From NCBI RefSeq assembly GCF_030762805.1, contig NZ_CP129113.1:1006001-1070000 (forward strand): a stretch of DNA of 64,000 bases, written 5' to 3'. Shown here piece by piece: positions 34,153-44,005 of this stretch. Each line of letters opens with the position of its first letter. Position 1 is the stretch's first letter. Source of the DNA: Aciduricibacillus chroicocephali. Its GTDB lineage: Bacteria; Bacillota; Bacilli; Bacillales; Amphibacillaceae. The notes beneath the pieces are model-generated. The model was not told the DNA's origin. It made no database searches and saw nothing but the letters and a program-made list of their open reading frames with translations. A program made the position numbers and the translations under genes.

Positions 34153-37100
34153 TAGCAAACCGAGGCGAGATTGCAATCCGTGTTTTCCGTGCATGCACTG
34201 AGCTAAACATCCGTACCGTTGCAATCTACTCAAAAGAAGATTCTGGGTCTTATCATCGCTATAAAGCGGATGAGGCTTATCTGATTGGTGAAGGCAAGAA
34301 GCCGATTGATGCTTACCTTGATATTGAAGGCATCATTGAACTTGCGAAAAGTGTCGATGTAGATGCAATTCACCCTGGCTATGGTTTCCTTTCAGAGAAT
34401 ATCCAGTTTGCTCGCCGCTGTGAAGAAGAAGGCATCATCTTCATTGGTCCTACAAGCACACACCTTGATATGTTCGGGGACAAAGTAAAAGCACGTGAAC
34501 AGGCAATCAAAGCTGGTCTTCCTGTAATTCCAGGTAGTGACGGTCCTGTAGAATCACTTGAAGAAGCTAAGGAATTCGGTGAGAAGCACGGTTACCCACT
34601 TATGATTAAAGCATCATTGGGTGGCGGCGGACGCGGTATGCGTGTTGTTCGCAGTGCTGATGAAATTTCCGAAGCTTATGACCGTGCGAAAGGTGAAGCG
34701 AAGGCTGCCTTCGGCGATGATGAAGTATATGTTGAGAAGTTGCTAGAAAACATTAAGCATATTGAAGTTCAGATTATTGGTGATAAGCATGGAAATGTTA
34801 TACACCTATTTGAACGTGACTGTTCAGTTCAGCGCCGTCACCAGAAGGTAGTTGAAATTGCTCCAAGTATTTCACTATCTGAAGACTTGCGTGATCGCAT
34901 TAACAATGCTGCGGTAAAGTTGATGAAAAATGTCGACTATATCAACGCAGGTACTGTTGAATTCCTTGTAAGTGAAAATGATTTCTACTTCATTGAAGTA
35001 AACCCACGTGTTCAGGTTGAGCATACAATCACTGAAATGATCACTGGTTTCGATATTGTTCAGACACAGTTGAAAGTTGCTCAAGGCGAGAACTTGCATG
35101 GTAAGTCAATCGGTATTCCTGAACAGGACAAAATTACAACAAATGGTTATGCGATTCAGTCCCGTGTAACGACTGAAGATCCACTTAACGGATTCATGCC
35201 TGATACAGGACGCATTCTTGCTTACCGTTCGGGTGGCGGTTTTGGTGTACGTCTTGACGCAGGAAATGGTTTCCAAGGTTCTGTAATTTCCCCACACTAC
35301 GATTCTTTGCTAGTTAAATTATCTACATGGGGTCTTACATTCGAGCAGGCTGCACAGAAGATGCTGCGTAACTTGAAAGAGTTCCGTATTCGCGGAATTA
35401 AGACAAATATTCCGTTCATCGAGAATGTTGTAACACATGAGAAGTTCCTTACAGGTCAATACAATACAACATTTATTGATCAGACACCTGAGTTGTTCGA
35501 ATATCCTAAGTCCCGCGACAGAGCTACTAAGATCTTGAACTATCTTGGTACAACTACTGTCAATGGCTTCCCGGGTATTGAAAAAGCGAAGAAACCGGTA
35601 TTTGACAAGCCGCGATTCCCACAGACTTCCGGCAAGGAAATCCGTGAAGGTGCCAAGCAGCTTCTAGACAAGGAAGGTCCTGAAGCAGTTGCGAAATGGG
35701 TAAAAAGCGAGAGCGATGTTCTTCTTACTGATACGACATTCCGTGACGCTCACCAGTCATTGCTAGCGACTCGTGTACGTTCTAAAGACCTTCTAGCTAT
35801 TGCGGAACCAACTGCAAAACTTCTTCCTGATCTATTCTCAGTTGAAATGTGGGGCGGTGCTACATTTGACGTTTCCTATCGTTTCCTTCTAGAAGATCCT
35901 TGGAAGCGCCTGATTGAAATGCGCAAGAAAATGCCGAACGTTCTATTCCAAATGTTGTTGCGTGCAAGCAACGCGGTAGGATATAAGAACTACCCAGATA
36001 ACCTTATCAAGAAGTTTGTTGAAAAGAGTGCTGAAACAGGCATCGACGTATTCCGTATTTTTGACAGCTTGAACTGGCTTCAAGGAATGATTCCTGCAAT
36101 CAATGCTGTTCGTGAAAGCAATAAGATTGCCGAAGTTGCACTTTGCTACACTGGCGATATCCTTGATAAAGGACGTACAAAGTACGATGTCGACTACTAT
36201 GTAACAATGGCGAAAGAGCTTGAAAAAGCAGGCGCCCACATCCTTGGTTTGAAAGATATGGCCGGGTTGCTCAAGCCTGAAGCAGCATACCAGCTTATTA
36301 CAGCTTTGAAAGATGCAGTTGATCTTCCAATTCACTTGCATTCCCATGATACAAGCGGTAATGGTGTCATGATGTACTCTCGTGCGATTGATGCAGGAGT
36401 TGACATTCTTGACATTGCAAACGGACCAATGTCAGGTTCAACTTCACAGCCTAGCGCGCAGTCTCTATACTATGCACTTGAAGGCAAAGATCGCAAGTTG
36501 AAAGCTGATATTAATGGTTTCAACGAACTTGCCGGTTATTGGGAAGATGTTCGTGAATATTACCAGGAATTCGAAAGTGGAATGAAAGCTCCACATACGG
36601 AAGTTTACTTCCACGAAATGCCAGGTGGTCAGTACAGCAACTTGCAACAGCAAGCTAAAGGTGTTGGACTTGGCGATCGCTGGGATGAAGTCAAGACTAT
36701 GTTCCGCCGTGTTAATGACATGTTCGGCGATATCGTTAAAGTAACTCCATCTTCCAAAATTGTTGGTGACATGGCATTGTTCATGGTACAAAACAACTTG
36801 ACTGAAGAAGATGTATACGAAAAAGGTATGTCCATTGACTTCCCGGATTCAGTTGTTGAATTCTTCCAAGGTTATATCGGCCAACCTTACCAAGGCTTCC
36901 CTGAAAAGCTTCAGAGAATCGTCTTGAAGAGCAAAGAAGCAATTACTGTTCGTCCTGGAGAACTTCTTGAGCCGATTAACTTCGATGAACTCAAAGTTGA
37001 ACTTGAGAAAATCATGGAGACTGAACCAACTGAATTTGATTTGATTGCCTATGCTTTGTATCCTAAAGTGTTCAAAGACTATATCGCTAACACGAAGATC

Positions 37101-37559
37101 TTTGGTGACATTTCCACAGTGGATACTCCTTCATTCTTCTATGGCATGAAGCTTGGCGAAGAAATCGAAGTAGAAATCGAGAAAGGGAAGACGCTTATCA
37201 TCAAGCTCATCTCCATTTCCGAAGCACGCTCCGATGCAACGCGTGTAGTATTCTTCGAGTTGAACGGTCAGCCTCGTGAAATTGAAGTGAAAGATGCAAG
37301 CATCAAGTCTAATGTCGTAGCTAAAGTCAAAGCTGATCCGACAAATGACAAGCATATCGCTGCAACAATGCCAGGAACAGTTGTTAAAGTTCTAGTTGAA
37401 AAAGGCGATAAAGTCAAACAAGGCGACTATTTGTTGATCACAGAAGCCATGAAGATGGAAACAACTGTACAAGCACCATATGAAGGTGTTGTTAAAGATA
37501 TTCACGTTAAAAATGCTGATGCCATTACAGTTAATGATTTGCTAATCGAGTTCGAATAA
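34119..37559 (+). CDS. pyc: Pyruvate carboxylase
   Basis: A 1146-residue biotin enzyme making oxaloacetate from pyruvate and bicarbonate. Domains in order: biotin carboxylase (residues about 5-455, ATP loop 'SLGGGGRGMRVV'), carboxyltransferase (about 530-870, 'TDTTFRDAHQSL', catalytic threonine in 'GSTSQPS'), allosteric domain, and BCCP with the biotinyl lysine 1112 in 'EAMKMET'. ATG with AGGAGG lies inside ftsW, so the two genes overlap. Pyc is a c-di-AMP and DarB-linked target in other Firmicutes; darB is at 10 kb. Confidence 0.97.
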   Translation: MAETREIKKVLVANRGEIAIRVFRACTELNIRTVAIYSKEDSGSYHRYKADEAYLIGEGKKPIDAYLDIEGIIELAKSVDVDAIHPGYGFLSENIQFARRCEEEGIIFIGPTSTHLDMFGDKVKAREQAIKAGLPVIPGSDGPVESLEEAKEFGEKHGYPLMIKASLGGGGRGMRVVRSADEISEAYDRAKGEAKAAFGDDEVYVEKLLENIKHIEVQIIGDKHGNVIHLFERDCSVQRRHQKVVEIAPSISLSEDLRDRINNAAVKLMKNVDYINAGTVEFLVSENDFYFIEVNPRVQVEHTITEMITGFDIVQTQLKVAQGENLHGKSIGIPEQDKITTNGYAIQSRVTTEDPLNGFMPDTGRILAYRSGGGFGVRLDAGNGFQGSVISPHYDSLLVKLSTWGLTFEQAAQKMLRNLKEFRIRGIKTNIPFIENVVTHEKFLTGQYNTTFIDQTPELFEYPKSRDRATKILNYLGTTTVNGFPGIEKAKKPVFDKPRFPQTSGKEIREGAKQLLDKEGPEAVAKWVKSESDVLLTDTTFRDAHQSLLATRVRSKDLLAIAEPTAKLLPDLFSVEMWGGATFDVSYRFLLEDPWKRLIEMRKKMPNVLFQMLLRASNAVGYKNYPDNLIKKFVEKSAETGIDVFRIFDSLNWLQGMIPAINAVRESNKIAEVALCYTGDILDKGRTKYDVDYYVTMAKELEKAGAHILGLKDMAGLLKPEAAYQLITALKDAVDLPIHLHSHDTSGNGVMMYSRAIDAGVDILDIANGPMSGSTSQPSAQSLYYALEGKDRKLKADINGFNELAGYWEDVREYYQEFESGMKAPHTEVYFHEMPGGQYSNLQQQAKGVGLGDRWDEVKTMFRRVNDMFGDIVKVTPSSKIVGDMALFMVQNNLTEEDVYEKGMSIDFPDSVVEFFQGYIGQPYQGFPEKLQRIVLKSKEAITVRPGELLEPINFDELKVELEKIMETEPTEFDLIAYALYPKVFKDYIANTKIFGDISTVDTPSFFYGMKLGEEIEVEIEKGKTLIIKLISISEARSDATRVVFFELNGQPREIEVKDASIKSNVVAKVKADPTNDKHIAATMPGTVVKVLVEKGDKVKQGDYLLITEAMKMETTVQAPYEGVVKDIHVKNADAITVNDLLIEFE

Positions 37560-37563
37560 TATA

Positions 37564-37603
37564 AAAAGACCCGCTCTTCATGTTGATGAAGAGCGGGTCT
37601 TTT
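37564..37603 (+). terminator. Terminator after pyc
   Basis: AAAAGACCCGCTCTTCAT pairs with ATGAAGAGCGGGTCTTTT around a four-base loop. Confidence 0.9.
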
Positions 37604-37626
37604 GAAATTCTTAGATAAAAAAATAT

Positions 37627-37661
37627 AGAAGCTCAGCAAAATTATGCTTGCTGAGCTTCTT
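37627..37661 (-). terminator. Terminator at end of ctaA
   Basis: AGAAGCTCAGCA and TGCTGAGCTTCT pair and overlap the last codons of ctaA; in the minus sense a T-rich tract follows. Confidence 0.75.
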
Positions 37662-38595
37662 CATATTGAGGAGCATTTGCTTTTTTCTCATAATATGCGC
37701 TTCTTTCAGAAAGAAGTACGAAATAGCTGATCATACCGAAATAACATGAAATAACGAGTGCATGCATAAGAGCTATCCCAAGATTAAGCTGTGAGAAGAT
37801 GATTAGTGCTCCAAAAACGACTTGCATACAAATAAGTAGGAATGTAATTTGCCAACCGCGTTTCATTGTCATTTGATTCTGATAAGTACGCCTTACTCTA
37901 ATATAGAAGGATAATGTCCATATAAACAATAGAAGCGCAGCAAGCCGATGACCCATTTGTATCCATTGCAGATGATTGTAAGAGTTAAAAGCAAATGGAG
38001 CTGCATTATTACAAAATGGCCATCCGCCACATACAAGGTTTGCTTTAGCATGACGTACGAGCGCTCCTGTATATACAGCGATGAGTGTGTAGGCCATTAA
38101 ACAGTAAATCTCAATTCTATGAGATTTGCGTATGATCAGCTTCGAAGCGTCAAATTTCTTATCCACTTCAAAAATAAGCAAAGTCAAAAGAAAAACCGAA
38201 GCAAAAGATATTAAAGAAATTCCAAAATGTGCTGCTAAGATGAATTTTGACTGTCCCCACATTACTGCTGCTGCTCCAATCAGTGCTTGGACAAGTAGAA
38301 AAGATATTGAAATGAGTGAAAGAAAGCGTGCTTCACGAATATGCGGCAACTGTTTCCACGTCCAGAAGCAAAGCAGCAAAACTGCGATGGATACCACTCC
38401 GGAAACAAGTCTATGGCTTAGCTCGATTAATAGTTCGGGAGTAACGTTCGTAGGCATGAATTTGCCATTGCAAAGAGGCCAACTTCTGCCGCAGCCGTCC
38501 GCAGAACCTGTTTTTGTGACAAGGGCACCACCCATGAGAATAAGTGTCATCCCAATTGTTGCAACAACAGAAGTTACTTTTAGTTTTCTTAACAT
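37642..38595 (-). CDS. ctaA: Heme A synthase
   Basis: A 317-residue eight-span membrane enzyme that oxidises heme O to heme A for the terminal oxidase. The extracellular cysteine pairs C35/C42 ('GCGRSWPLC') and C189/C195 ('VCGGWPFC') of the Bacillus type are both present, as are heme-ligand histidines in 'ELSHRLVSG' and 'QMGHRLAALL'. It is divergent from ctaB across a 346-base control region, the same arrangement as in B. subtilis. Confidence 0.95.
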   Translation of the reverse strand: MLRKLKVTSVVATIGMTLILMGGALVTKTGSADGCGRSWPLCNGKFMPTNVTPELLIELSHRLVSGVVSIAVLLLCFWTWKQLPHIREARFLSLISISFLLVQALIGAAAVMWGQSKFILAAHFGISLISFASVFLLTLLIFEVDKKFDASKLIIRKSHRIEIYCLMAYTLIAVYTGALVRHAKANLVCGGWPFCNNAAPFAFNSYNHLQWIQMGHRLAALLLFIWTLSFYIRVRRTYQNQMTMKRGWQITFLLICMQVVFGALIIFSQLNLGIALMHALVISCYFGMISYFVLLSERSAYYEKKANAPQYEEAQQA

Positions 38596-38942
38596 TAGGA
38601 GAGCCTCGCTTCTGTTAATTTATTGAATTTGTCAAAATGCTCTTTATTTGGTACTTTTAATTTATCATTAGATTTAAATCTATCTTAACACATTAACTCT
38701 TTATTGCAATTGTCAACATAGGTCGAAATACATCGGCACTTGGAGGTGATTCCTGTTTTTGCAAGCGCATTCAATAAAGTGACCAAACTTTTGGAAAGCG
38801 CGTACAATTCTAAAAAAGCTGAATAGATTGTCTTGCAAGAACATGGTACAATATGTTTAATGCTGGCAATATTGCCAGTCTGCCATAATAAAATTGCAAA
38901 GATGATTCTACATGAATGTGACAAGAGAAGGGGGGATCTCAG
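38596..38942. promoter_or_regulatory. ctaA/ctaB divergent control region
   Basis: An A+T-rich gap of 347 bases without a credible gene. It holds a cre-like box (38759-38773) and a candidate ctaB -10 box TACAAT near 38850. Homologous regions in B. subtilis bind ResD; A/T-rich tracts suit this, but no site was assigned. Confidence 0.5.
38759..38773 (+). promoter_or_regulatory. cre box (CcpA site), candidate
   Basis: TTGCAAGCGCATTCA matches every defined position of the consensus WTGNAANCGNWNNCW. It lies 163 bases before ctaA and 170 before ctaB. CcpA control of cta genes is known in B. subtilis. Confidence 0.6.
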
Positions 38943-39869
38943 TTGGAAAGATTGGAGGCAGTCCCTGGCCAATCCGATAGCGGGCATCATGTTCTGTCCA
39001 AAAACAGCAGACTAACAATAGCTGATATAAAGGCATTTGTGAAAACAGGCATAATTAATTCTAATCTCATGATGGTTTTCGCAGGTTACTGGTTGGCACT
39101 GCATTTTTCCGATGCAAGCTTTTGGGCGAACTGGAATATATTAATTTATACTATGTTTGGCAGCGGGCTTGTCATAGCTGGGGGATGCATACTCAACAAT
39201 TGGTTTGATTCAGATATCGACCCTGTAATGGAAAGGACAAAGGAACGCCCAACGGCAACAGGGCAGATTGCTTTGCCGGCTACGCTCATTATTGGAACCG
39301 GTTCCACAATCCTCGGAATTGGTATATTGCTTCTTGCCTCTACTGCAGCTGCAATCATTGCACTTACCGGTTGGTTTGCATACGTAGTCCTTTACACAAT
39401 TTGGACGAAACGCCGATATACTTTGAACACAGCTGTTGGCAGTCTTTCTGGAGCTGTTCCACCGCTTATTGGCTGGGCGGCTGTAGACTCGAAGCCTCAT
39501 GTGGTAGCTGTCGTACTTTTTCTGATCATGTTTATATGGCAGACACCGCATTTTTTGGCCCTTGCTATGAAGAAGAATGAAGAGTATAAGGCTGCCGGCA
39601 TTCCAATGCTTCCCGCTGTATATGGTTTTGCTTTTGCAAAACGACAGATTGTTGTCTATATAGCTTGTCTGCTTCCGCTGCCGTTCTACATGGCAGAACT
39701 TGGAACAGCTTTTGTTTCCATAATGACAGTATTAAATACTGGCTGGCTGATTACCGGGCTAGCAGGGTTCATTATGAAAAACGAACTTAAATGGGCCAAT
39801 CTTATTTTCTTCTATTCATTGAACTACCTTACTGTCCTGGTAGTAGCAATGTTCATTGCTACAGTCTAG
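38943..39869 (+). CDS. ctaB: Heme O synthase (protoheme IX farnesyltransferase)
   Basis: A 308-residue UbiA-type membrane prenyltransferase that adds farnesyl to heme B. The substrate motif is 'LNNWFDSDIDPVMERTKERP' (residues about 84-103); a second motif 'YTIWTKRRYTLNT' lies further on. It is first in ctaBCDEF(G). The start is TTG, supported by GGGGGG eight bases upstream. A paralogue is at 59.8 kb in this window. Confidence 0.93.
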   Translation: MERLEAVPGQSDSGHHVLSKNSRLTIADIKAFVKTGIINSNLMMVFAGYWLALHFSDASFWANWNILIYTMFGSGLVIAGGCILNNWFDSDIDPVMERTKERPTATGQIALPATLIIGTGSTILGIGILLLASTAAAIIALTGWFAYVVLYTIWTKRRYTLNTAVGSLSGAVPPLIGWAAVDSKPHVVAVVLFLIMFIWQTPHFLALAMKKNEEYKAAGIPMLPAVYGFAFAKRQIVVYIACLLPLPFYMAELGTAFVSIMTVLNTGWLITGLAGFIMKNELKWANLIFFYSLNYLTVLVVAMFIATV

Positions 39870-39939
39870 GCAAGAATCCAGTGTCCTTAATATTTCACAA
39901 TATAAAGGAAAAACAAATAGAAAGAGAGGTAGACATTTT

Positions 39940-40995
39940 ATGAGAAGTGCATTTGGCAAAATGAAAACTGCATTTCTTTTAGCTGTAACCGCTTTAATAC
40001 TTGCGGGCTGCGGCAAGGAGAATTTGACAGCACTTGTCCCAAAAGGGGTCGGCGCTCAGAAATCTATGGATCTGATTATCCTGACTACAGCTGTCATGAC
40101 CCTAGTATTCTTAATTGTTATTATTCTTTTTGTGGTTGTCCTGGTAAGGTACCGCAGGAAAAAAGGTCAGGAAGATTACATACCAGAGCAAGTGGAAGGC
40201 AACAAGACATTAGAAATTGTCTGGACTGTCATCCCAATCATCCTTGTATTGGTCATGGCTGTTCCGACAGTTGTCTATACCTTCGAGCTAGCTGATGATT
40301 CAAAAGCAAAGGATCATATTAATATTGATGTAAAAGGAAACCAGTACTGGTGGCATTTTGATTACAAAGGAGAAAAGATTCAAACGAGTCAGGATCTTTA
40401 TATTCCAACTGGTGAAAAGGTGTACGTCCATCTCCTTTCGAACGATGTGACACACTCGTTCTGGATTCCAAGCATATCAGGTAAGCTCGATGTCAACCCT
40501 GAGAACGAGAACACGATGTATATTGAAGCGAACGAAGAAGGAGTTTATTGGGGGAAATGTGCTGAATTTTGCGGTCCGTCTCACTCTCTGATGGATTTCA
40601 AAGTGGTGGCAGTCAGCCCGGATAAATACAAGCAATGGGTAAAAGACATGCAAAACTTTGACCCTAAAAAGTTCAAACCGGACACTCAAGTTGCACAGGA
40701 AGGACAAAAGCTTTTTGAAGAGAAAAGCTGTATTGCCTGTCATGCGATTGGGCCATCTCCGGTTGCAACAGGTCCTAATCTGACTGACTTCGGAAACCGA
40801 GAAAAATATGCTGGTATTCTTGAACCGACAAAAGAGAATCTCGTTAAATGGATTGTCGATCCGGAAAAAGAGAAACCTGGAAACAAAATGACTGGAAAAT
40901 ATCCGAAAGTAACGGAAGAGGAAGCAGGAAAGATTGCTGAATATCTCATGCAATTAAAACCTTCTTCTGTAACACCTGAAACTGTTTCCAAATAA
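39940..40995 (+). CDS. ctaC: Cytochrome c oxidase subunit II (caa3 type)
   Basis: A 351-residue lipoprotein: lipobox 'LILAGCG', two membrane helices, a CuA domain with 'HSFWIPSISGK' and 'GKCAEFCGPSHSLMDF', and a fused C-terminal cytochrome c domain with heme motif 'CIACH' and a later Met ligand. The fusion identifies a caa3-type oxidase. The ATG was chosen by its position before the signal peptide and the AGAGAGG ribosome site. Confidence 0.95.
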   Translation: MRSAFGKMKTAFLLAVTALILAGCGKENLTALVPKGVGAQKSMDLIILTTAVMTLVFLIVIILFVVVLVRYRRKKGQEDYIPEQVEGNKTLEIVWTVIPIILVLVMAVPTVVYTFELADDSKAKDHINIDVKGNQYWWHFDYKGEKIQTSQDLYIPTGEKVYVHLLSNDVTHSFWIPSISGKLDVNPENENTMYIEANEEGVYWGKCAEFCGPSHSLMDFKVVAVSPDKYKQWVKDMQNFDPKKFKPDTQVAQEGQKLFEEKSCIACHAIGPSPVATGPNLTDFGNREKYAGILEPTKENLVKWIVDPEKEKPGNKMTGKYPKVTEEEAGKIAEYLMQLKPSSVTPETVSK

Positions 40996-41037
40996 AGAAA
41001 AGTTCCATTCAGGGAATCAAAGGGGAGGTAACATAAC

Positions 41038-42888
41038 GTGAGTACAGCAGCGACTCAAAAAAGAAGTGTTGGCGCTGTAATATGGGATTACATGACGACA
41101 ATTGACCATAAGAAAATCGCCCATCTCTATCTGATAGGCGGTGGGTTGTTCTTCCTGCTTGGTGGTCTTGAAGCTGTCATTATCCGTATACAGCTGATCA
41201 AGCCAATGAACGACTTTATCAGTGCCGGTTTGTATAACGAAATGATTACAATGCATGGAACGACAATGATTTTCCTTGCAGCAATGCCGATTATATTGGC
41301 ACTTATGAATGCCGTGCTTCCATTACAAATTGGAGCACGAGATGTAGCTTTTCCATTCTTGAACTCACTAGGATTCTGGCTGTTCATGCTGGGTGGAATT
41401 TTGCTGAACTGCAGCTGGTTCCTTGGTGGCGCTCCTGATGGAGGATGGACATCCTACGCATCGTTCGCGATGACATCACCCGGACATGGAATCGACTTCT
41501 ATGTAATTGGATTGCAGATAGCAGGGGCTGGAACGCTTATGGGGGGCATTAACTTCCTCGTAACGGTGATCAATATGAGAGCCCCAGGAATGACTTATAT
41601 GAGAATGCCACTATTTACTTGGGCATCTTTTATTACAAGTGTTCTGATTCTGTTTGCTTTCCCAGCCCTAACAGTAGCATTGTTCTTACTAATGTTTGAT
41701 CGCATGTTCGGTTCTGCGTTCTTTGATGTGGCAATGGGTGGTAACACGGTCATCTGGCAGCATTTGTTCTGGATTTTTGGACACCCGGAAGTATATATTC
41801 TAATTCTTCCAGTGTTCGGACTGTTTAGTGATGTGTTCTCCACATTCTCTAAAAAACGTCTCTTTGGTTACACAGCAATGGTATTTGCTACTATGCTCAT
41901 TGCCTTCCTTGGCTTCATGGTTTGGGCACACCATATGTTTACGGTAGGACTTGGACCTGTTGCGAACTCAATCTTTGCAATTGGTACAATGGCAATTGCC
42001 GTGCCTACAGGAATTAAAATCTTTAACTGGCTTGCAACAATGTGGGGAGGCAGTATCAAAATCACTGCAGCAATGCTTTGGGCATTAGGTTTTATCCCTT
42101 CCTTTACAATTGGTGGTATGACAGGTGTCATGCTCGGTTCTGCAGTAGCAGATTTCCAGTACCATGACACGTACTTCGTAGTTGCACACTTCCACTATGT
42201 CATTGTTGGTGGTACTGTTTTCGGGATCTTCTCGGGACTGCATTACTGGTGGCCTAAAATGTTTGGACGAATTTTGCATGAAGGACTCGGTAAGATTACC
42301 TTCTGGCTGTTCTTCATTGGCTTCCATCTGACATTCTTCATCCAGCATTTCCTTGGTCTTATGGGGATGCCAAGACGATATTGGGTGTTCTTGAAGGATC
42401 AGGATCTTGATCTAGGGAACTTGATTAGTACAATAGGTGCATTCTTTATGTCTGTTGGTGTTATTCTGTTCCTCATTAATGTAATTATTACAGCTAGAGG
42501 GCCAAAAGCACCTGCCGATCCATGGGATGGACGTACGCTTGAATGGGCAATTTCTTCACCGCCGAAATATTATAATTTCAAGCAATTGCCTCTTATTCGG
42601 GGTTTAGATCCGCTCTGGATCGAAAAAATGGAGGGGAATGGAAAAATTCCTCCTGCAGAGCCTCTTGCTGATGTTCATATGCCAAGTAATACGATTTTGC
42701 CGTTCCTTATCTCAGTCGGCTTTTTTGTAGCAGGTTTTGGCTTTATTTATCAAACAGATCACAAACTGGCATTGCTGCCGTTGTATATCGGCATGGCCTT
42801 TGCAATTGGCTGCATGGCAGTTCGCTCATTCAAGGATGACCTCGGCTACTATATCAAGAAAGAAGATCTTGAAGGGGAGGTTGACTGA
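41038..42888 (+). CDS. ctaD: Cytochrome c oxidase subunit I
   Basis: A 616-residue, about 14-span catalytic subunit holding heme A, heme A3 and CuB. Seen: 'MHGTTMIFLAAMP' with the heme A His, 'FWIFGHPEVYILILPVFG' with the CuB His and cross-linked Tyr, 'HHMFTVGL' and 'YFVVAHFHYVIVGG'. The start is GTG with GGGGAGG upstream. Sits between ctaC and ctaE. Confidence 0.96.
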   Translation: MSTAATQKRSVGAVIWDYMTTIDHKKIAHLYLIGGGLFFLLGGLEAVIIRIQLIKPMNDFISAGLYNEMITMHGTTMIFLAAMPIILALMNAVLPLQIGARDVAFPFLNSLGFWLFMLGGILLNCSWFLGGAPDGGWTSYASFAMTSPGHGIDFYVIGLQIAGAGTLMGGINFLVTVINMRAPGMTYMRMPLFTWASFITSVLILFAFPALTVALFLLMFDRMFGSAFFDVAMGGNTVIWQHLFWIFGHPEVYILILPVFGLFSDVFSTFSKKRLFGYTAMVFATMLIAFLGFMVWAHHMFTVGLGPVANSIFAIGTMAIAVPTGIKIFNWLATMWGGSIKITAAMLWALGFIPSFTIGGMTGVMLGSAVADFQYHDTYFVVAHFHYVIVGGTVFGIFSGLHYWWPKMFGRILHEGLGKITFWLFFIGFHLTFFIQHFLGLMGMPRRYWVFLKDQDLDLGNLISTIGAFFMSVGVILFLINVIITARGPKAPADPWDGRTLEWAISSPPKYYNFKQLPLIRGLDPLWIEKMEGNGKIPPAEPLADVHMPSNTILPFLISVGFFVAGFGFIYQTDHKLALLPLYIGMAFAIGCMAVRSFKDDLGYYIKKEDLEGEVD

Positions 42889-42890
42889 AA

Positions 42891-43514
42891 ATGAGTCATG
42901 AACACACATTGAACCCTGAAGTGATGCCTGCAGAACCTGAAAAAGCAACGCTTGAAGGGAAAAACAAATTTCTAGGACTTTGGTTTTTCCTTGGCGGAGA
43001 GACAGTACTGTTTGCGAGTCTTTTCGGAACATATCTTGCATTGAAAAATTCTACAAATGATGGACCGGATACGCAAGAATTGTACGGTCTGGGCCTTGTC
43101 TTCCTTATGACAATGCTGCTTCTTACAAGTTCTTTGACAAGTGTATACGCGATGTATCACATGAAGAACAATAATTATAAGCAAATGCAGCTCTGGCTTG
43201 CGATCACGGCTGTTCTCGGTCTTGGCTTCCTTGCTTGTGAATTTTATGAGTTTGCGCACTATATTACAGAGTACAAATTCACATTCCGTTCCTCTGCTTT
43301 TGGATCAGCTTTCTTTACGCTTGTAGGCTTCCATGGAGGCCACGTTATATTCGGTATTTGTTGGCTTATTTCACTGATGATCCGCAATGCCAAGCGTGGT
43401 TTGAACCTGTATAATGCACCCAAGTTCAATACGTTCAGTCTATACTGGCATTTTATTGATGTTGTTTGGGTATTCATCTTTACAGTCGTTTATCTGATGG
43501 GAAAGGTGGGCTAA
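42891..43514 (+). CDS. ctaE: Cytochrome c oxidase subunit III
   Basis: A 207-residue, five-span subunit with 'LWFFLGGETVLFASLFGTYL' and 'GFHGGHVIFGICWL...SLYWHFIDVVWVFIFT', typical of CoxC. It supports stability and proton uptake. Starts two bases after ctaD, with GGGGAGG inside the end of ctaD, so translation is coupled. Confidence 0.95.
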   Translation: MSHEHTLNPEVMPAEPEKATLEGKNKFLGLWFFLGGETVLFASLFGTYLALKNSTNDGPDTQELYGLGLVFLMTMLLLTSSLTSVYAMYHMKNNNYKQMQLWLAITAVLGLGFLACEFYEFAHYITEYKFTFRSSAFGSAFFTLVGFHGGHVIFGICWLISLMIRNAKRGLNLYNAPKFNTFSLYWHFIDVVWVFIFTVVYLMGKVG

Positions 43515-43517
43515 ACC

Positions 43518-43838
43518 ATGCCGGATCTCACAAATAACAAAATGAGCACTTATCAGAAACAGAAGAACAAAGATGAAATGAAAAAGCAGATCATTTCTTT
43601 CGCGTTGATGATTTTCTTTACGGTTATTGCGTTTATTGTCGTCGGTACTGGCAATATGAGCAAAATGTACGCTTTGCCGTTGCTATTCGTCCTTGCTGTT
43701 GTACAAGTAGGCTTCCAGTTCTACTATTTTATGCATCTGAAGGACAAAGATCATGAGATGCCTGCCATCATGATTTACGGAGGGGTCTGGGCCGCACTGC
43801 TTACATTGGCTGGTCTTGGCGTCATCACTTGGTGGTAA
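43518..43838 (+). CDS. ctaF: Cytochrome c oxidase subunit IV
   Basis: A 106-residue, three-span subunit with a polar N-terminal tail and 'AVVQVGFQFYYFMHLKDKDH', the hallmark of CtaF/CyoD-type subunits. It lies three bases after ctaE. A hairpin terminator follows, separating it from ctaG. Confidence 0.93.
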   Translation: MPDLTNNKMSTYQKQKNKDEMKKQIISFALMIFFTVIAFIVVGTGNMSKMYALPLLFVLAVVQVGFQFYYFMHLKDKDHEMPAIMIYGGVWAALLTLAGLGVITWW

Positions 43839-43845
43839 TTTAGGG

Positions 43846-43893
43846 AAAGGTTGTCCTGTAAGTCTTTAAAGGGCTTATGGGCAGCCTTTTTGT
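43846..43893 (+). terminator. Terminator after ctaF
   Basis: AAAGGTTGTCC pairs imperfectly with GGGCAGCCTTTTT, with an inner TAAG/CTTA helix. Confidence 0.65.
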
Positions 43894-43944
43894 TATTTAT
43901 TCAGTACTTTAGGGAAATCATTTCCTAGGCAATATTCCCGAAAG

Positions 43945-43958
43945 GTAGTTATAACTAC
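43945..43958. promoter_or_regulatory. 14-base perfect palindrome before ctaG
   Basis: GTAGTTATAACTAC, 47 bases upstream of the candidate ctaG -35 box; a possible operator. Confidence 0.4.
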
Positions 43959-44005
43959 AGTATTTTTCACATCATTCAGCAAATTCCTTAATTTGTCATG
44001 ATGAA

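Noticed and set aside
38126-38626. 166-residue frame antisense to ctaA
   Set aside because: Shadow of a conserved membrane protein gene.
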